A stretch of 50,627 bases of DNA, taken from an uncultured Bacilli bacterium (GTDB lineage Bacteria > Bacillota_I > Bacilli_A > RF39 > UBA660). Location of the stretch: assembly GCA_947598285.1 (NCBI GenBank), contig CANQFE010000004.1, positions 1-50,627 of the forward strand, given 5' to 3'. Under the pieces are notes generated by a model that had not been told where the DNA came from, searched no databases, and worked only from the letters and a program-made list of their open reading frames with translations. Positions 6,494 through 14,607 of this stretch are shown piece after piece; the first letter of the stretch is position 1; the number at the start of each line of letters is the position of its first letter. Position numbers and translations under genes: made by a program.

Positions 6494-7111
6494 TTAGAGA
6501 AAAGAAATACCCATAATTTGTAAACAATAAAGAACCAAGAAAAAGCAAACCAAAAAACATAAAATATTATAAAAAGTATCACTTCGAAAAAATCTTGGTA
6601 AATGTCTTTTAATCGCTGTAAAACCAATATAAAGTAAAAAACCAAGAATCGCTCCAACAACATTCAGTAAAATATCATCAACATCAAAACTTCGACCAAT
6701 AAAATATTGAACAAATTCAACCGTCGCACTGGTAATGAAACTAATCCCTAAAATATGGCTCACTTTCGTTGCCTTTACATATCCTGATACAAAATATCCA
6801 AAAGGCAGAAAAAGCAAAACATTACCAATAACATTCCAATAAAACCCTGTTGTTCCTATCTTATAACGCATAATTTCTGTAAAAGGAATTAAATTAAAAC
6901 CACTCACATCATTTAATTCTGAATTGGTAAGTAAATTATAAAGGAGAAGAGCATAAATCACAAAAACAAGATTTAAAAACTCTCGATAGAAAACAAACCT
7001 TTCATGATTTACATGAAGATAAGTAAGCCGAATAGATACGATAACAACTAAGAAAATAGTAAGCATTGGCCAAATATCTTTTAATGTATTGGTAATTAGT
7101 TGTATCCCCAT
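6494..7111 (-). CDS. VanZ-family membrane protein
   Basis: About 205 residues with five or six membrane helices. The segment NVIGNVLLFLPFGYFVSG (near residue 110) and the following conserved polar positions are typical of VanZ-like proteins, whose biochemical role is mostly unknown (teicoplanin resistance and cell-surface changes are reported for some). It occupies the place of phoH/yqfF in the yqf cluster. The start could be the ATG chosen or one of two GTG codons just upstream. Confidence 0.75.
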   Translation of the reverse strand: MGIQLITNTLKDIWPMLTIFLVVIVSIRLTYLHVNHERFVFYREFLNLVFVIYALLLYNLLTNSELNDVSGFNLIPFTEIMRYKIGTTGFYWNVIGNVLLFLPFGYFVSGYVKATKVSHILGISFITSATVEFVQYFIGRSFDVDDILLNVVGAILGFLLYIGFTAIKRHLPRFFRSDTFYNILCFLVCFFLVLYCLQIMGISFL

Positions 7112-7122
7112 TTTCACCACTT

Positions 7123-8262
7123 CTATTCTTTTTCATTTTTTTCAAATTCTTGAACCTCGCCAATGGACTCCAAAGTCGAGACAAAAACTTCTATATTCAT
7201 TGTACTATGATTTATCTCTTTTTTCAAAACTTTTTTCTCTAAAATCTTCTCATTTTCATCTAAAGTGCTTGCTAATTTTTCAATTGCTTTTTCAAAGGCT
7301 AAATTACTTGCCTCTTCTTCCGTATATTTTTTTTGTTCTTTTTTCGTTTCATACTGAACGACAAAATAAAGTTCATTGCCCCAAATATCCAAAACTTTCT
7401 TTTTTTCTTCTTCATAATTTTCCAAACGACTTCGAAAAATAAGCTGATCATAATATAAATTTTTAAATCGCAAATTCCATCTTTTTTTATTTGTTCTTTC
7501 CGTTACTTCATAATTCATTGGAACACTTGCTGAAATTTGATACCAAACCTCTCCATAAACCTTTCCTTCTGCACAGACCACTCCTTTTTCTTCCCCATCT
7601 TTCGTAATTATTCCACTAATCAAAATCGTTCCTTTTGTCACCGCATCATTACGACTAACAACAGCTTGCCCTTTTTGAAAAATCATTTCTTTTACCAAAC
7701 CATCCTTCGTTGCGACCACATGACAAGCCGTTTTTTCTTCTTTTTGTGTTTCTATTTTGCGTTCTTCTACTCGAACTACATATTTCATACCATGAATTTC
7801 AATTTCTAACCATTCCAACCGATCGGGATACTCTTCTAAAATTTCTTCTTTAATTTGCTTTAGTTCTTCATAACTCATTTTCCAAGTATTTTTCTTTAAT
7901 CCCTTTTCTTTTAAAGAAGAAGAAACCAAATCACGAATTTCTTTATTCGAATGAATCACTTCAACTTGAATCATAATATGGGAAATAAAAAATAATAAAA
8001 AGAAACCGAAAAAAATGGAAACAACTAAAACTCGATAAGTAAAAATTTTTTCTTTCCAATAAAGAAGACCAGTTGCTCTACTTTTTTTGACCTTCACAAA
8101 CCAAAGTCTTTTGATTTTGGCATAATCTTTTTCCAAAATTTTTAACGAAAGAATTCCCTTTTCTTCTTTGGCTTCAAAAATTTCTATTTTCCTTTGATAA
8201 CAACGTAAAAAAACTTTTTCTTTTGCCTTAGCTTCGACATCAACCCATATTTTATTTTCCAT
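7123..8262 (-). CDS. yqfD: Sporulation protein YqfD
   Basis: 379 residues: a soluble N-terminus, one membrane helix near residues 78-96, and a long extracytoplasmic region containing the YqfD pattern YVVRVEERK and VVATKDGLVKEM. YqfD is a mother-cell (SigE) sporulation protein needed for efficient forespore development. The gene overlaps yqfC by 11 bases, the conserved yqfC-yqfD pair. Confidence 0.88.
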   Translation of the reverse strand: MENKIWVDVEAKAKEKVFLRCYQRKIEIFEAKEEKGILSLKILEKDYAKIKRLWFVKVKKSRATGLLYWKEKIFTYRVLVVSIFFGFFLLFFISHIMIQVEVIHSNKEIRDLVSSSLKEKGLKKNTWKMSYEELKQIKEEILEEYPDRLEWLEIEIHGMKYVVRVEERKIETQKEEKTACHVVATKDGLVKEMIFQKGQAVVSRNDAVTKGTILISGIITKDGEEKGVVCAEGKVYGEVWYQISASVPMNYEVTERTNKKRWNLRFKNLYYDQLIFRSRLENYEEEKKKVLDIWGNELYFVVQYETKKEQKKYTEEEASNLAFEKAIEKLASTLDENEKILEKKVLKKEINHSTMNIEVFVSTLESIGEVQEFEKNEKE

Positions 8263-8500
8263 CCTGCACCTGTAAACTTTCTAAATTTCCTTCAATTAAA
8301 ATTTCATTTTTGGAAAGTTTTAAAACTCGAAAATCTGTTCCCAGAAAAAACAATTGAAAGTTAGGAAAAGAAAGAACAATTTTTTGCTCTTCTAAAGTAA
8401 TGATGTCCTGAAATCCATACACATGAATTTTTTTTTGCCAAAGATCTACAAAATAATCTTGATCAAACAAAAAATTTTGGATTGTTTTGTATAGATGCAT
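8252..8500 (-). CDS. yqfC: Sporulation protein YqfC (YabP/YqfC family)
   Basis: 82 residues with the beta-rich pattern of the YabP/YqfC family (HVYGFQDIITLEEQKIVLSF, then ILIEGNLESLQV). It is coupled to yqfD. A minus-strand CATATACT just upstream (about 8517-8524) fits a SigE -10, which would agree with SigE control in Bacillus; I see no firm -35. Confidence 0.8.
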   Translation of the reverse strand: MHLYKTIQNFLFDQDYFVDLWQKKIHVYGFQDIITLEEQKIVLSFPNFQLFFLGTDFRVLKLSKNEILIEGNLESLQVQDGK

Positions 8501-8525
8501 AAATATTCACCTAAAAAAGTATATG

Positions 8526-8569
8526 AAAAAAAAGAAAACCAATTCCGATTTAAAAAAGAACTGATTTTC
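8526..8569 (-). terminator. Terminator of the cation transporter gene
   Basis: Twelve-base-pair stem with G-U pairs (arms 8534-8545 and 8558-8569) followed by eight T on the minus strand. The 3' end of the coding sequence forms one arm. Confidence 0.75.
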
Positions 8570-9830
8570 GTTTTGCTTTCATTTTTTCTTTTCCAATAAA
8601 TTCCATTTGATAAGAATGATTTTTTTCTTTCAAAATTTGAAATCCCAATTTTTGCCAGAAATGAAGAAGAAAAGAATGATCTTTTAAAACTTCAAGAGAA
8701 ATGGTTTTTTGAGGATATTTTTTCTTTAAAGTTTCAATAACATTAGATCCTATCCCACAATAACGATAAGCTTCCTCCAAATAAATATCAAAAATAATCA
8801 TTGTATCATCTTTGATAGAAAACCAAAGAAAACCTCTATTTTTTCCTTGAACTGAAATAAGATAAAAATCATTGAAATCCTTTGTCGTTAATCTTTTTTT
8901 TCGATTGAAACTTTGATAATATTGGATAATTTCTTTCGCATTTTTCTTTGTTGCTTCTTTTAATTCATATGACTCAAAAGGATTCACATGGATACTCACA
9001 TATAAAATTTTTTCATCAAATTCCCGTAAAGCATTTTCCACTTCATGAATATGACGATGTGACTTTAACAAAGAAAGAAAAGGATTCATACTTACCTCGG
9101 CATCTACTTTATAATAAGCCCCAAATTTAATGACTCGTAAAGAATCAATCTGGGCAATTTCTTTTTGATTCAAAATAATTTCTTTGATTTGTTTAAGATA
9201 TTCTTCATCAGTTTCTTGCTCTTCTAAAATTAAACTTAAATTTTCCCTTAAAATTTGAAAGCCAACTTTAATAATTAATAATCCCACTAATATCATTGCT
9301 AAAAAATCAGCATATTTTAAAATTGGAATCTGTTTAGAAAGTTGCATTAAAAAGACTGAAATAAAAACAACAATAGAACTATAGACATCCGTTTTACTTT
9401 CATTACCACTAGCAATTAATAAGTTACTTTTTTTCCTTTTTCCTTCTTTTAATAAAAATGTAGCCAAAAAGAATTTCACAATTACAGTAAAAAAACTAAC
9501 TCCTAAAACAAAAAGACTTGGGATAACAATTTGTTTTTGAAAAGATTCTTTTAAAATGGACAATCCTAAAAAAAGAATCACAACAGCAATAAATATACTT
9601 GTAATATATTCTATTTTTCCATGACCATAAGGATGCTTTTCATCAGCCGGTTTTAAAGAAAGCTTACTACCAAAAATCGCGACCAAATCCGTGACTAAAT
9701 CACTAAAAGAATGAAATCCATCTGCAATTAAAGCTCCACTACCACCAAAAATACCAGCAAAAATTTTAAGAAGCGACAAAAAAAAATTAGTAAAAAAACT
9801 GACTTTCATAATTTTTCCTACAGAATTCAT
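8550..9830 (-). CDS. CDF-family cation transporter fused to a GNAT acetyltransferase
   Basis: 426 residues. Residues 1-290 are a cation diffusion facilitator: six helices, ADGFHSFSD in helix 2, HPYGHGK in the cytoplasmic loop, and a cytoplasmic domain with ISLRVIK-like strands and HIHEVE. Residues 295-415 are a GNAT-like domain with the acetyl-CoA motif RYCGIGSNVIETLKKK and the closing FWQKLGFQ. The helix-5 site, usually HxxxD, reads ESKTD, so metal choice may differ from zinc transporters. I do not know this fusion as a described one. The gene has its own operator-like palindrome and terminator. Confidence 0.88.
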   Translation of the reverse strand: MNSVGKIMKVSFFTNFFLSLLKIFAGIFGGSGALIADGFHSFSDLVTDLVAIFGSKLSLKPADEKHPYGHGKIEYITSIFIAVVILFLGLSILKESFQKQIVIPSLFVLGVSFFTVIVKFFLATFLLKEGKRKKSNLLIASGNESKTDVYSSIVVFISVFLMQLSKQIPILKYADFLAMILVGLLIIKVGFQILRENLSLILEEQETDEEYLKQIKEIILNQKEIAQIDSLRVIKFGAYYKVDAEVSMNPFLSLLKSHRHIHEVENALREFDEKILYVSIHVNPFESYELKEATKKNAKEIIQYYQSFNRKKRLTTKDFNDFYLISVQGKNRGFLWFSIKDDTMIIFDIYLEEAYRYCGIGSNVIETLKKKYPQKTISLEVLKDHSFLLHFWQKLGFQILKEKNHSYQMEFIGKEKMKAKRKSVLF

Positions 9831-9852
9831 TTAAGAAAACAACTCCTTTATG

Positions 9853-9878
9853 TTAAGATATGCAAAAAATATCCTTAA
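9853..9878 (-). promoter_or_regulatory. Palindrome before the cation transporter gene, possible operator
   Basis: TTAAGATAT and ATATCCTTAA form an inverted repeat with one bulged base and a 7-base centre. It lies between an AT-rich promoter region (TAAAAT on the minus strand near 9891-9896) and the ribosome-binding site AAAGGAG. A metal-responsive repressor site is a reasonable guess for a cation exporter, but the regulator is unknown. Confidence 0.35.
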
Positions 9879-10030
9879 GTTTGTACTTTATTTTATCATG
9901 TTTTTGAAAAAATGAATAGATTCTTTGCAATATTTTTTAAATGAATAAAAAAGCTTCATATATTAAGTTGCAATTTTTCAATGATTATGATAAATTAAAC
10001 GTAATTTTTGAAAAAAGGAGAGAAAAAATT

Positions 10031-11905
10031 ATGAACCAAAACATTGAAGAAACAATAAAAGAAAATATCAATAACTATTTATTAGAATGCTTTCCTACTT
10101 TAAAAATCTCTTTAAAAATGAAAACAATTTTATTAAATAATGTTAAAAATGAAATACCTCAAAAAGGCCATATTTCTGAAATTCTCATTAAAAAAATAAG
10201 TAAAAAAGAAATAAAAAAGATGGTTTATCAAATTATTCATCAAAATCCTAATTCAATTTTAGCAAACTCTTTATTTGAACCTAATCAGATCTATTATTAT
10301 CATATGAATGGTCGCTTTCACATAACTGAAAATCAACAAACCAAAGATTTATTCATTTTAGCTGTTTTATCTGCTTTACTTGAAAATTCAATCAAAAAAG
10401 AAACTGAAATTACAGCATTTTATCAACAATTTTTAAATGAACAAAAATTAATGATTCCCAAAACTATTCATTTATATGAAGAAAAAAATATTCCTCAAAT
10501 AGAAAAAGATTTTCCTGGAGATAAAAAAATATTATCTAATCTCCTTTCCTATCTTCCCAAAGATGCTAAAGAGATACTAAAAAATATTCATATTGAAAAA
10601 ATAGACGAAGAAGAATATCTTTTTTGGCAAAGAATTCTTTCAAATATGTCTCGATTCTACTTTCTTATGATTTATTTAGAAAAAACTGAAACAGAAAAAA
10701 AAGAAATATTAGAGCAAGTAAATCATACAGAAAAATACTTTTCTCATCTTCTTTCCTTACAACAAGAATTTTTTAAAACTTTGCCTATCTGTGAAGAAAT
10801 TTGGGAAAAGAAAATGAAGTCATTAGCCAGTACAAATCCTACAGTTTACACAGTCATTCAAATTTTTCTTGGAAAACAATTAAATGAATTTTTTATTCCA
10901 ACTGAAAATATTCTTTCAGTAGTAAAAAATTATTTAACAAAATTTCAAAAAATTTCATTAAAACAATTATTTCCAAAAAAAGAAATTACGATGTTTCCAA
11001 TCGAAATTGAAACTTTAAAAGAACTTAGTCCAGAAAGTTATCAAATGATTGTTTCCTATCATGGAGCCGATGGTTTAAAAGAATCTGAAATAAAAACAGA
11101 AGATATTTTATCATACCAAAAAGCAATAAAACAAATGGATCAACTTTTATCTGAAACAAAAGAAAAACAAAAAATAAAATTAAATCCATCAAATCTCTTT
11201 TTTGAATATTTTCCCGAAGAAAAGCAAAAATTTTTACAAGAAGTAGTTCAAAAATTTAAAATAAATAATCCAGTATCTTACAATATTATCATTAACGTCC
11301 ATGGAAAAAATTTAGACAGAAATGAAAATATTTTACCATCTTCCTATCCAAGATATCGATATGCCATGAATCAATTTCAAAATTTTTTACAAAAATATAA
11401 AAATGGAGAATTTTATACATTATACGATAAATTAACTGGTTCAGATATTCAAATTCGTCATGCGATTGAAGTCCTAAAATTTAAATGTCAACTTTCTTTA
11501 CAAGAATCCAATTTTATCCACATTATTTATCAAAAACATGGCAATAGTTTAAGAAAATGCCGAATGCTAACTTCAGAAGAAAACGAAATTTATGAACTAG
11601 CAATAAAAAGATTACAAGAAATAATTGATAATCAAGAACAAGTTACTCTTTTCGAATTTTTAGCTAAATCTTTTTCTCAAGAAGAAATTTTAAATGGTTT
11701 AGAAGTTTTAAAAGATCATGCTCCTATTTCTTACTCTAATTTACAACTTCTTTGTGGCAATGATTTTAAACATATGACACATGTAAAAAAAGAAGAGAAA
11801 AATAAATCCTATGATGCTTTAAACAGATTAAAAACTATCATGATAGAAGAAAGAGAAAAGGCTGAAGAAAATAATTTAAAATTAACGGTGAAAAAAGAAA
11901 TATAA
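10031..11905 (+). CDS. Large repeat-containing cytoplasmic protein of unknown function
   Basis: 624 residues, rich in Lys, Glu and Ile, with no signal peptide or membrane helix. From about residue 255 it has at least four loosely repeated units of 75-90 residues. Each carries a pattern like P-x-SY-x-x-I-x-x-x-HG followed by a short Tyr-x-x-A-x-x-x-L helix (examples SPESYQMIVSYHGADGL, NPVSYNIIINVHGKNL, FIHIIYQKHGNSL, APISYSNLQLLCGND). The unit recalls helix-turn-helix or sigma region-4-like folds but I cannot assign it. The start has AAAAAAGGAG upstream; an in-frame ATG 30 codons earlier lacks one. Confidence 0.75.
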   Translation: MNQNIEETIKENINNYLLECFPTLKISLKMKTILLNNVKNEIPQKGHISEILIKKISKKEIKKMVYQIIHQNPNSILANSLFEPNQIYYYHMNGRFHITENQQTKDLFILAVLSALLENSIKKETEITAFYQQFLNEQKLMIPKTIHLYEEKNIPQIEKDFPGDKKILSNLLSYLPKDAKEILKNIHIEKIDEEEYLFWQRILSNMSRFYFLMIYLEKTETEKKEILEQVNHTEKYFSHLLSLQQEFFKTLPICEEIWEKKMKSLASTNPTVYTVIQIFLGKQLNEFFIPTENILSVVKNYLTKFQKISLKQLFPKKEITMFPIEIETLKELSPESYQMIVSYHGADGLKESEIKTEDILSYQKAIKQMDQLLSETKEKQKIKLNPSNLFFEYFPEEKQKFLQEVVQKFKINNPVSYNIIINVHGKNLDRNENILPSSYPRYRYAMNQFQNFLQKYKNGEFYTLYDKLTGSDIQIRHAIEVLKFKCQLSLQESNFIHIIYQKHGNSLRKCRMLTSEENEIYELAIKRLQEIIDNQEQVTLFEFLAKSFSQEEILNGLEVLKDHAPISYSNLQLLCGNDFKHMTHVKKEEKNKSYDALNRLKTIMIEEREKAEENNLKLTVKKEI

Positions 11906-11944
11906 AATTGAAAATAGCAAATAATCTCATTATAATTTAAATTT

Positions 11945-13321
11945 TTAAATTATATATGGATTTTCTATTGTTCCATTTGTATTTTTAGAAACTAAAACAT
12001 CTGTTTTTAAGTATAATGTTGGATTTAAGGAGGCATTATTCGCGGCTCTTAAAAATTGAACATTGAGTTTGTAAAAATATATAACGTGTGTAGAAAAAGT
12101 ATCTGCAGAAACAGAATTTAAAGTATAACCAGTTATATCAGACATCCAATTATTAGAATAACAAATTTCATTCATAAGATTTACAGATTGACTTATCTTT
12201 ACAGAACAACCTCTAGGCAAAGACGAATAGATATAATCGGACATATATGGTAAGGCAATCCTTCCTTTCCATAAAATAGTTCTAGGTACATTATCATTAC
12301 ATGAAGTACCAGAATTGCATGTTTTACTTAATCGATTACTTCTTTCATCATTATAAAATATTTGGGCTGTATAATCTTTCGAATCACTCATATTTAAAGC
12401 TCCTGTATTCCAAGTGACTGTATCTATCAATTCATCAACTTGTTTTAAACCTCTTATCTTATTTCCATTCTTTCCATCAAAACTACAAGAATCTTTTTGA
12501 TTAACATATGTTCCATCGTCCTGTGGAATGACTTTAGTATAACAAGTTTGATTGATTTTGTTTTGAGAATAATAATCATTTAACACTTGATTTACATCGG
12601 AAGTAGACCATTCATTGACTCCATATCCCTTATTTACAGTATTTTCAGAACTGTCCCAAGCATACATTCCAATACTATCATTTCTTATTAGTTTTATTCT
12701 TTGGCCTTCTGGAGTATTGACTAATCCGATGATTCTCCATAATTCATGATTAAACCACACATAATTATCTGGATTACTCCCTGCATATCTTAATTCTTCT
12801 TGTTTTAAAAGATCTTGTTTTTCTTTTTCTTCTGTATATGTTATTTCGGCAGCTTCATGACTTACTTTATATAAGCCTGATTCTCCACTATCTTCTTCTT
12901 TGATTGGTACTTCTTTTATTTTATCTATAAAGTTTTCTCCACTTTCAAAATATAACACACATTTTGTATGGCTGGTTAATATTCCTTCTACTGTGATACT
13001 TCCATCTTCTCTATGATACCAGGGAATAATATTATCATCTTTCTTTCCTAATTTTCCACAGTAACTTTCTTTTGAATTAAAAACATAATTACTTCCTTTT
13101 TGAGGTACTTCTTTACTTAATACTCCATCAACATAAAATGCAAAATAGACATCTCCGGGATCACTTACATTTCCATTAATAAGATCTTCATTTTCTATGA
13201 CTTGAAAGCTTGCAAATGTTTTATATAGAAAAACTCCTGTGATGAATAACACACATGCTATGGTAAAGATTATGATATATTTTTGTCTGTTATTTTCTTC
13301 TTTAAACTTTTGTAATTTCAT
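11945..13321 (-). CDS. Surface-anchored protein with DUF6273-like ectodomain
   Basis: 458 residues. An N-terminal signal-anchor (residues 15-37) precedes a family-wide beta module of about 110 residues (ENEDLINGNVSDPGD, ending TKCVLYF). The ectodomain contains LWRIIGLVNTPEGQRIKLI and NEWSTSDVNQVLNDYY, resembling DUF6273-type domains, and ends in ENPYII. Its N-terminus, promoter and upstream region match those of the genes at 1-107 and 46628-48541, but the C-terminal two-thirds are unrelated, so this is a family with a shared anchor and exchangeable heads. Expression is probably phase variable. The ligand is unknown. Confidence 0.8.
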   Translation of the reverse strand: MKLQKFKEENNRQKYIIIFTIACVLFITGVFLYKTFASFQVIENEDLINGNVSDPGDVYFAFYVDGVLSKEVPQKGSNYVFNSKESYCGKLGKKDDNIIPWYHREDGSITVEGILTSHTKCVLYFESGENFIDKIKEVPIKEEDSGESGLYKVSHEAAEITYTEEKEKQDLLKQEELRYAGSNPDNYVWFNHELWRIIGLVNTPEGQRIKLIRNDSIGMYAWDSSENTVNKGYGVNEWSTSDVNQVLNDYYSQNKINQTCYTKVIPQDDGTYVNQKDSCSFDGKNGNKIRGLKQVDELIDTVTWNTGALNMSDSKDYTAQIFYNDERSNRLSKTCNSGTSCNDNVPRTILWKGRIALPYMSDYIYSSLPRGCSVKISQSVNLMNEICYSNNWMSDITGYTLNSVSADTFSTHVIYFYKLNVQFLRAANNASLNPTLYLKTDVLVSKNTNGTIENPYII

Positions 13322-13325
13322 TTAA

Positions 13326-13355
13326 AAAATCACCATACCTATTTATGATGATTTT
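13326..13355 (-). repeat. Leader inverted repeat before surface gene, copy 2
   Basis: Arms 13326-13337 and 13344-13355 with a 6-base centre, identical to copy 1. The arm next to the gene holds the ribosome-binding site. Confidence 0.6.
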
Positions 13356-13382
13356 ATCAAATACCCCCCCCCCAGAGGTCAA
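13351..13382 (-). promoter_or_regulatory. Poly-G spacer promoter of the surface gene, copy 2
   Basis: On the minus strand TTGACC (13377-13382), a 20-base spacer containing ten G (13364-13373) and TAAAAT (13351-13356). Same architecture as the copy near 150. Confidence 0.6.
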
Positions 13383-13413
13383 TTTACATGAGTTGGGAAT
13401 TATTATTTTATGA

Positions 13414-13443
13414 TTGATTTATTTCTTTTAAGTGTGCTATGAT
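13414..13443 (+). promoter_or_regulatory. Promoter of small membrane peptide mRNA, copy 2
   Basis: TTGATT, 18 bases, TATGAT. Predicted start at about 13450, the beginning of the left inverted-repeat arm. Confidence 0.6.
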
Positions 13444-13510
13444 TATTTTAAGGAAGTCATTCGTGGCTAGTGCCTACCACTTCTTATCTTTTTTAGAAAG
13501 GAGTGGTCAT

Positions 13511-13615
13511 ATGAAGAAAAGAATCTTTATTTTGCATCTTATGCGTTACATCCTTGGTATTACTTTTTTTCTTACAATTTGTTTGTTGTCCATTATCTGG
13601 GCAATTGCAAATTAA
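13511..13615 (+). CDS. 34-residue hydrophobic membrane peptide, candidate type I toxin, copy 2
   Basis: The protein begins MKKRIFILHLMRYILG and ends WAIAN, with one membrane helix. It is the paralogue of the peptide at 295-399; length, basic N-terminus, Cys-Leu-Leu-Ser-Ile-Ile-Trp core and stop position are conserved. It is preceded by AAAGGAGTGG. As in copy 1, it sits back to back with a surface-protein gene and has a convergent antisense RNA. Confidence 0.7.
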   Translation: MKKRIFILHLMRYILGITFFLTICLLSIIWAIAN

Positions 13616-13651
13616 AAAAGGCACTTAATCTTTCTTTAAAGGTTAAATGCC
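13614..13651 (-). terminator. Terminator of antisense RNA, copy 2
   Basis: Stem 13620-13633 with 13638-13651, followed on the minus strand by six T. It overlaps the peptide stop codon. Confidence 0.7.
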
Positions 13652-13730
13652 TTATCCCAATATAATGGTAGGCATTAGCAAGCAAACACGAATGCCTTCC
13701 TTTTTTTATTTTATGAAGTTTCCTTCATCT
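13614..13730 (-). ncRNA. Predicted antisense RNA to the peptide mRNA, copy 2
   Basis: Delimited by the minus-strand promoter at 13737-13765 and the terminator above, about 115 bases. It contains a small hairpin (ATGAAG with CTTCAT) near its 5' end and then the arm-like sequence shared with the mRNA leader. Confidence 0.6.
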
Positions 13731-13736
13731 GTATTC

Positions 13737-13765
13737 ATTTTATCATTTTTTCCTTCTTTTGGCAA
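13737..13765 (-). promoter_or_regulatory. Antisense RNA promoter, copy 2
   Basis: TTGCCA (13760-13765), 17 bases, TAAAAT (13737-13742) on the minus strand. Confidence 0.55.
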
Positions 13766-13788
13766 GAAATTATCTTTTACCAATTTTT

Positions 13789-14607
13789 TTATTTTTGACA
13801 ATGAGGACAATAGTAAGTACTTCTGCCACCAATTCGAATCATTTTAATAGGATTATTACAAATAAAACAAGAATCATTTTCTCTTTTATGGACCTTTAAA
13901 CATTGTTGAAATCTTCCCGTGACCCCTAAAGAAGAAGTATAACTACGAATTGTCGTCCCGCCCATTTCGATAGCCTTTAAAATAATTTTTCTAGCGGAAG
14001 AGCAAATTCTTTCACATTCTTTTAATGTAAGAGATGATCCTAATTTCTTTGGTGAAATTTTAGCATCAAATAACACTTCATTAGCATAGATATTTCCTAG
14101 CCCACTAATAATGGTTTGATCAAGAAGTAAAGTCTTAATTGGTAAATGATGTTTCCTTACTTTTTCATGTAAATATTCTTTAGTGAGTCTTTCATCAATT
14201 GGCTCTATTCCTTGTTTTTGAATACCTTCAAATTCATAAAGTTTCTCTTTTTCAACAAGTTTCATTCGTCCAAACTTTCTTGTATCATGATAACGCATTG
14301 ACATACCATCTGCAAAAAGAAATTCTACATGTTCATGTTTCTCAATCGGATCTTTTTTATTTTTAATAAAATACTTACCTTCCATCCGTAAATGACTTAA
14401 TAAATAATGAGTATCAGTTTCAAAAAGAAGCCACTTTCCAATCCTTTTAATATCAATGAATTCTTTTCCTACTAAAGACTTTTTTACCATCTGTTCCTCA
14501 TCCATTAAAATAGGTTGATAATAAACTTTAAAATCAACAATTTTTTGATTTAAAATTCTTAACTTTAAAGTGTTTCGAACAGTTTCTACTTCAGCAATCT
14601 CTGGCAT
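13789..14607 (-). CDS. mutM: Formamidopyrimidine-DNA glycosylase MutM (Fpg)
   Basis: 272 residues. It has the catalytic N-terminus MPEIAEVET (Pro2, Glu3), a helix-two-turn-helix core (TIISGLGNIYANEVLF near residue 165) and a C-terminal zinc finger CFIC...CPHC with GGRSTYYC. It excises oxidised purines such as 8-oxoguanine. Its start shares a base with the stop of the upstream fusion gene, and polA follows further upstream, the common polA-mutM repair pairing with an extra gene inserted. Confidence 0.95.
   Translation of the reverse strand: MPEIAEVETVRNTLKLRILNQKIVDFKVYYQPILMDEEQMVKKSLVGKEFIDIKRIGKWLLFETDTHYLLSHLRMEGKYFIKNKKDPIEKHEHVEFLFADGMSMRYHDTRKFGRMKLVEKEKLYEFEGIQKQGIEPIDERLTKEYLHEKVRKHHLPIKTLLLDQTIISGLGNIYANEVLFDAKISPKKLGSSLTLKECERICSSARKIILKAIEMGGTTIRSYTSSLGVTGRFQQCLKVHKRENDSCFICNNPIKMIRIGGRSTYYCPHCQK

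Larger units (their letters stand above)
13450..13702. repeat. Long inverted repeat enclosing the peptide gene, copy 2
   Basis: The left arm (13450-13480) pairs with the right arm (13666-13702) exactly as in copy 1, including the same bulge. Conservation of the arms, while the intervening bases drift, supports an RNA structure under selection. Confidence 0.65.

Noticed and set aside
11931-11953. AT-rich palindrome between the repeat protein and the surface gene as terminator
   Set aside because: The stem contains only A-T pairs and lacks a convincing GC core, so I did not list it as a terminator.
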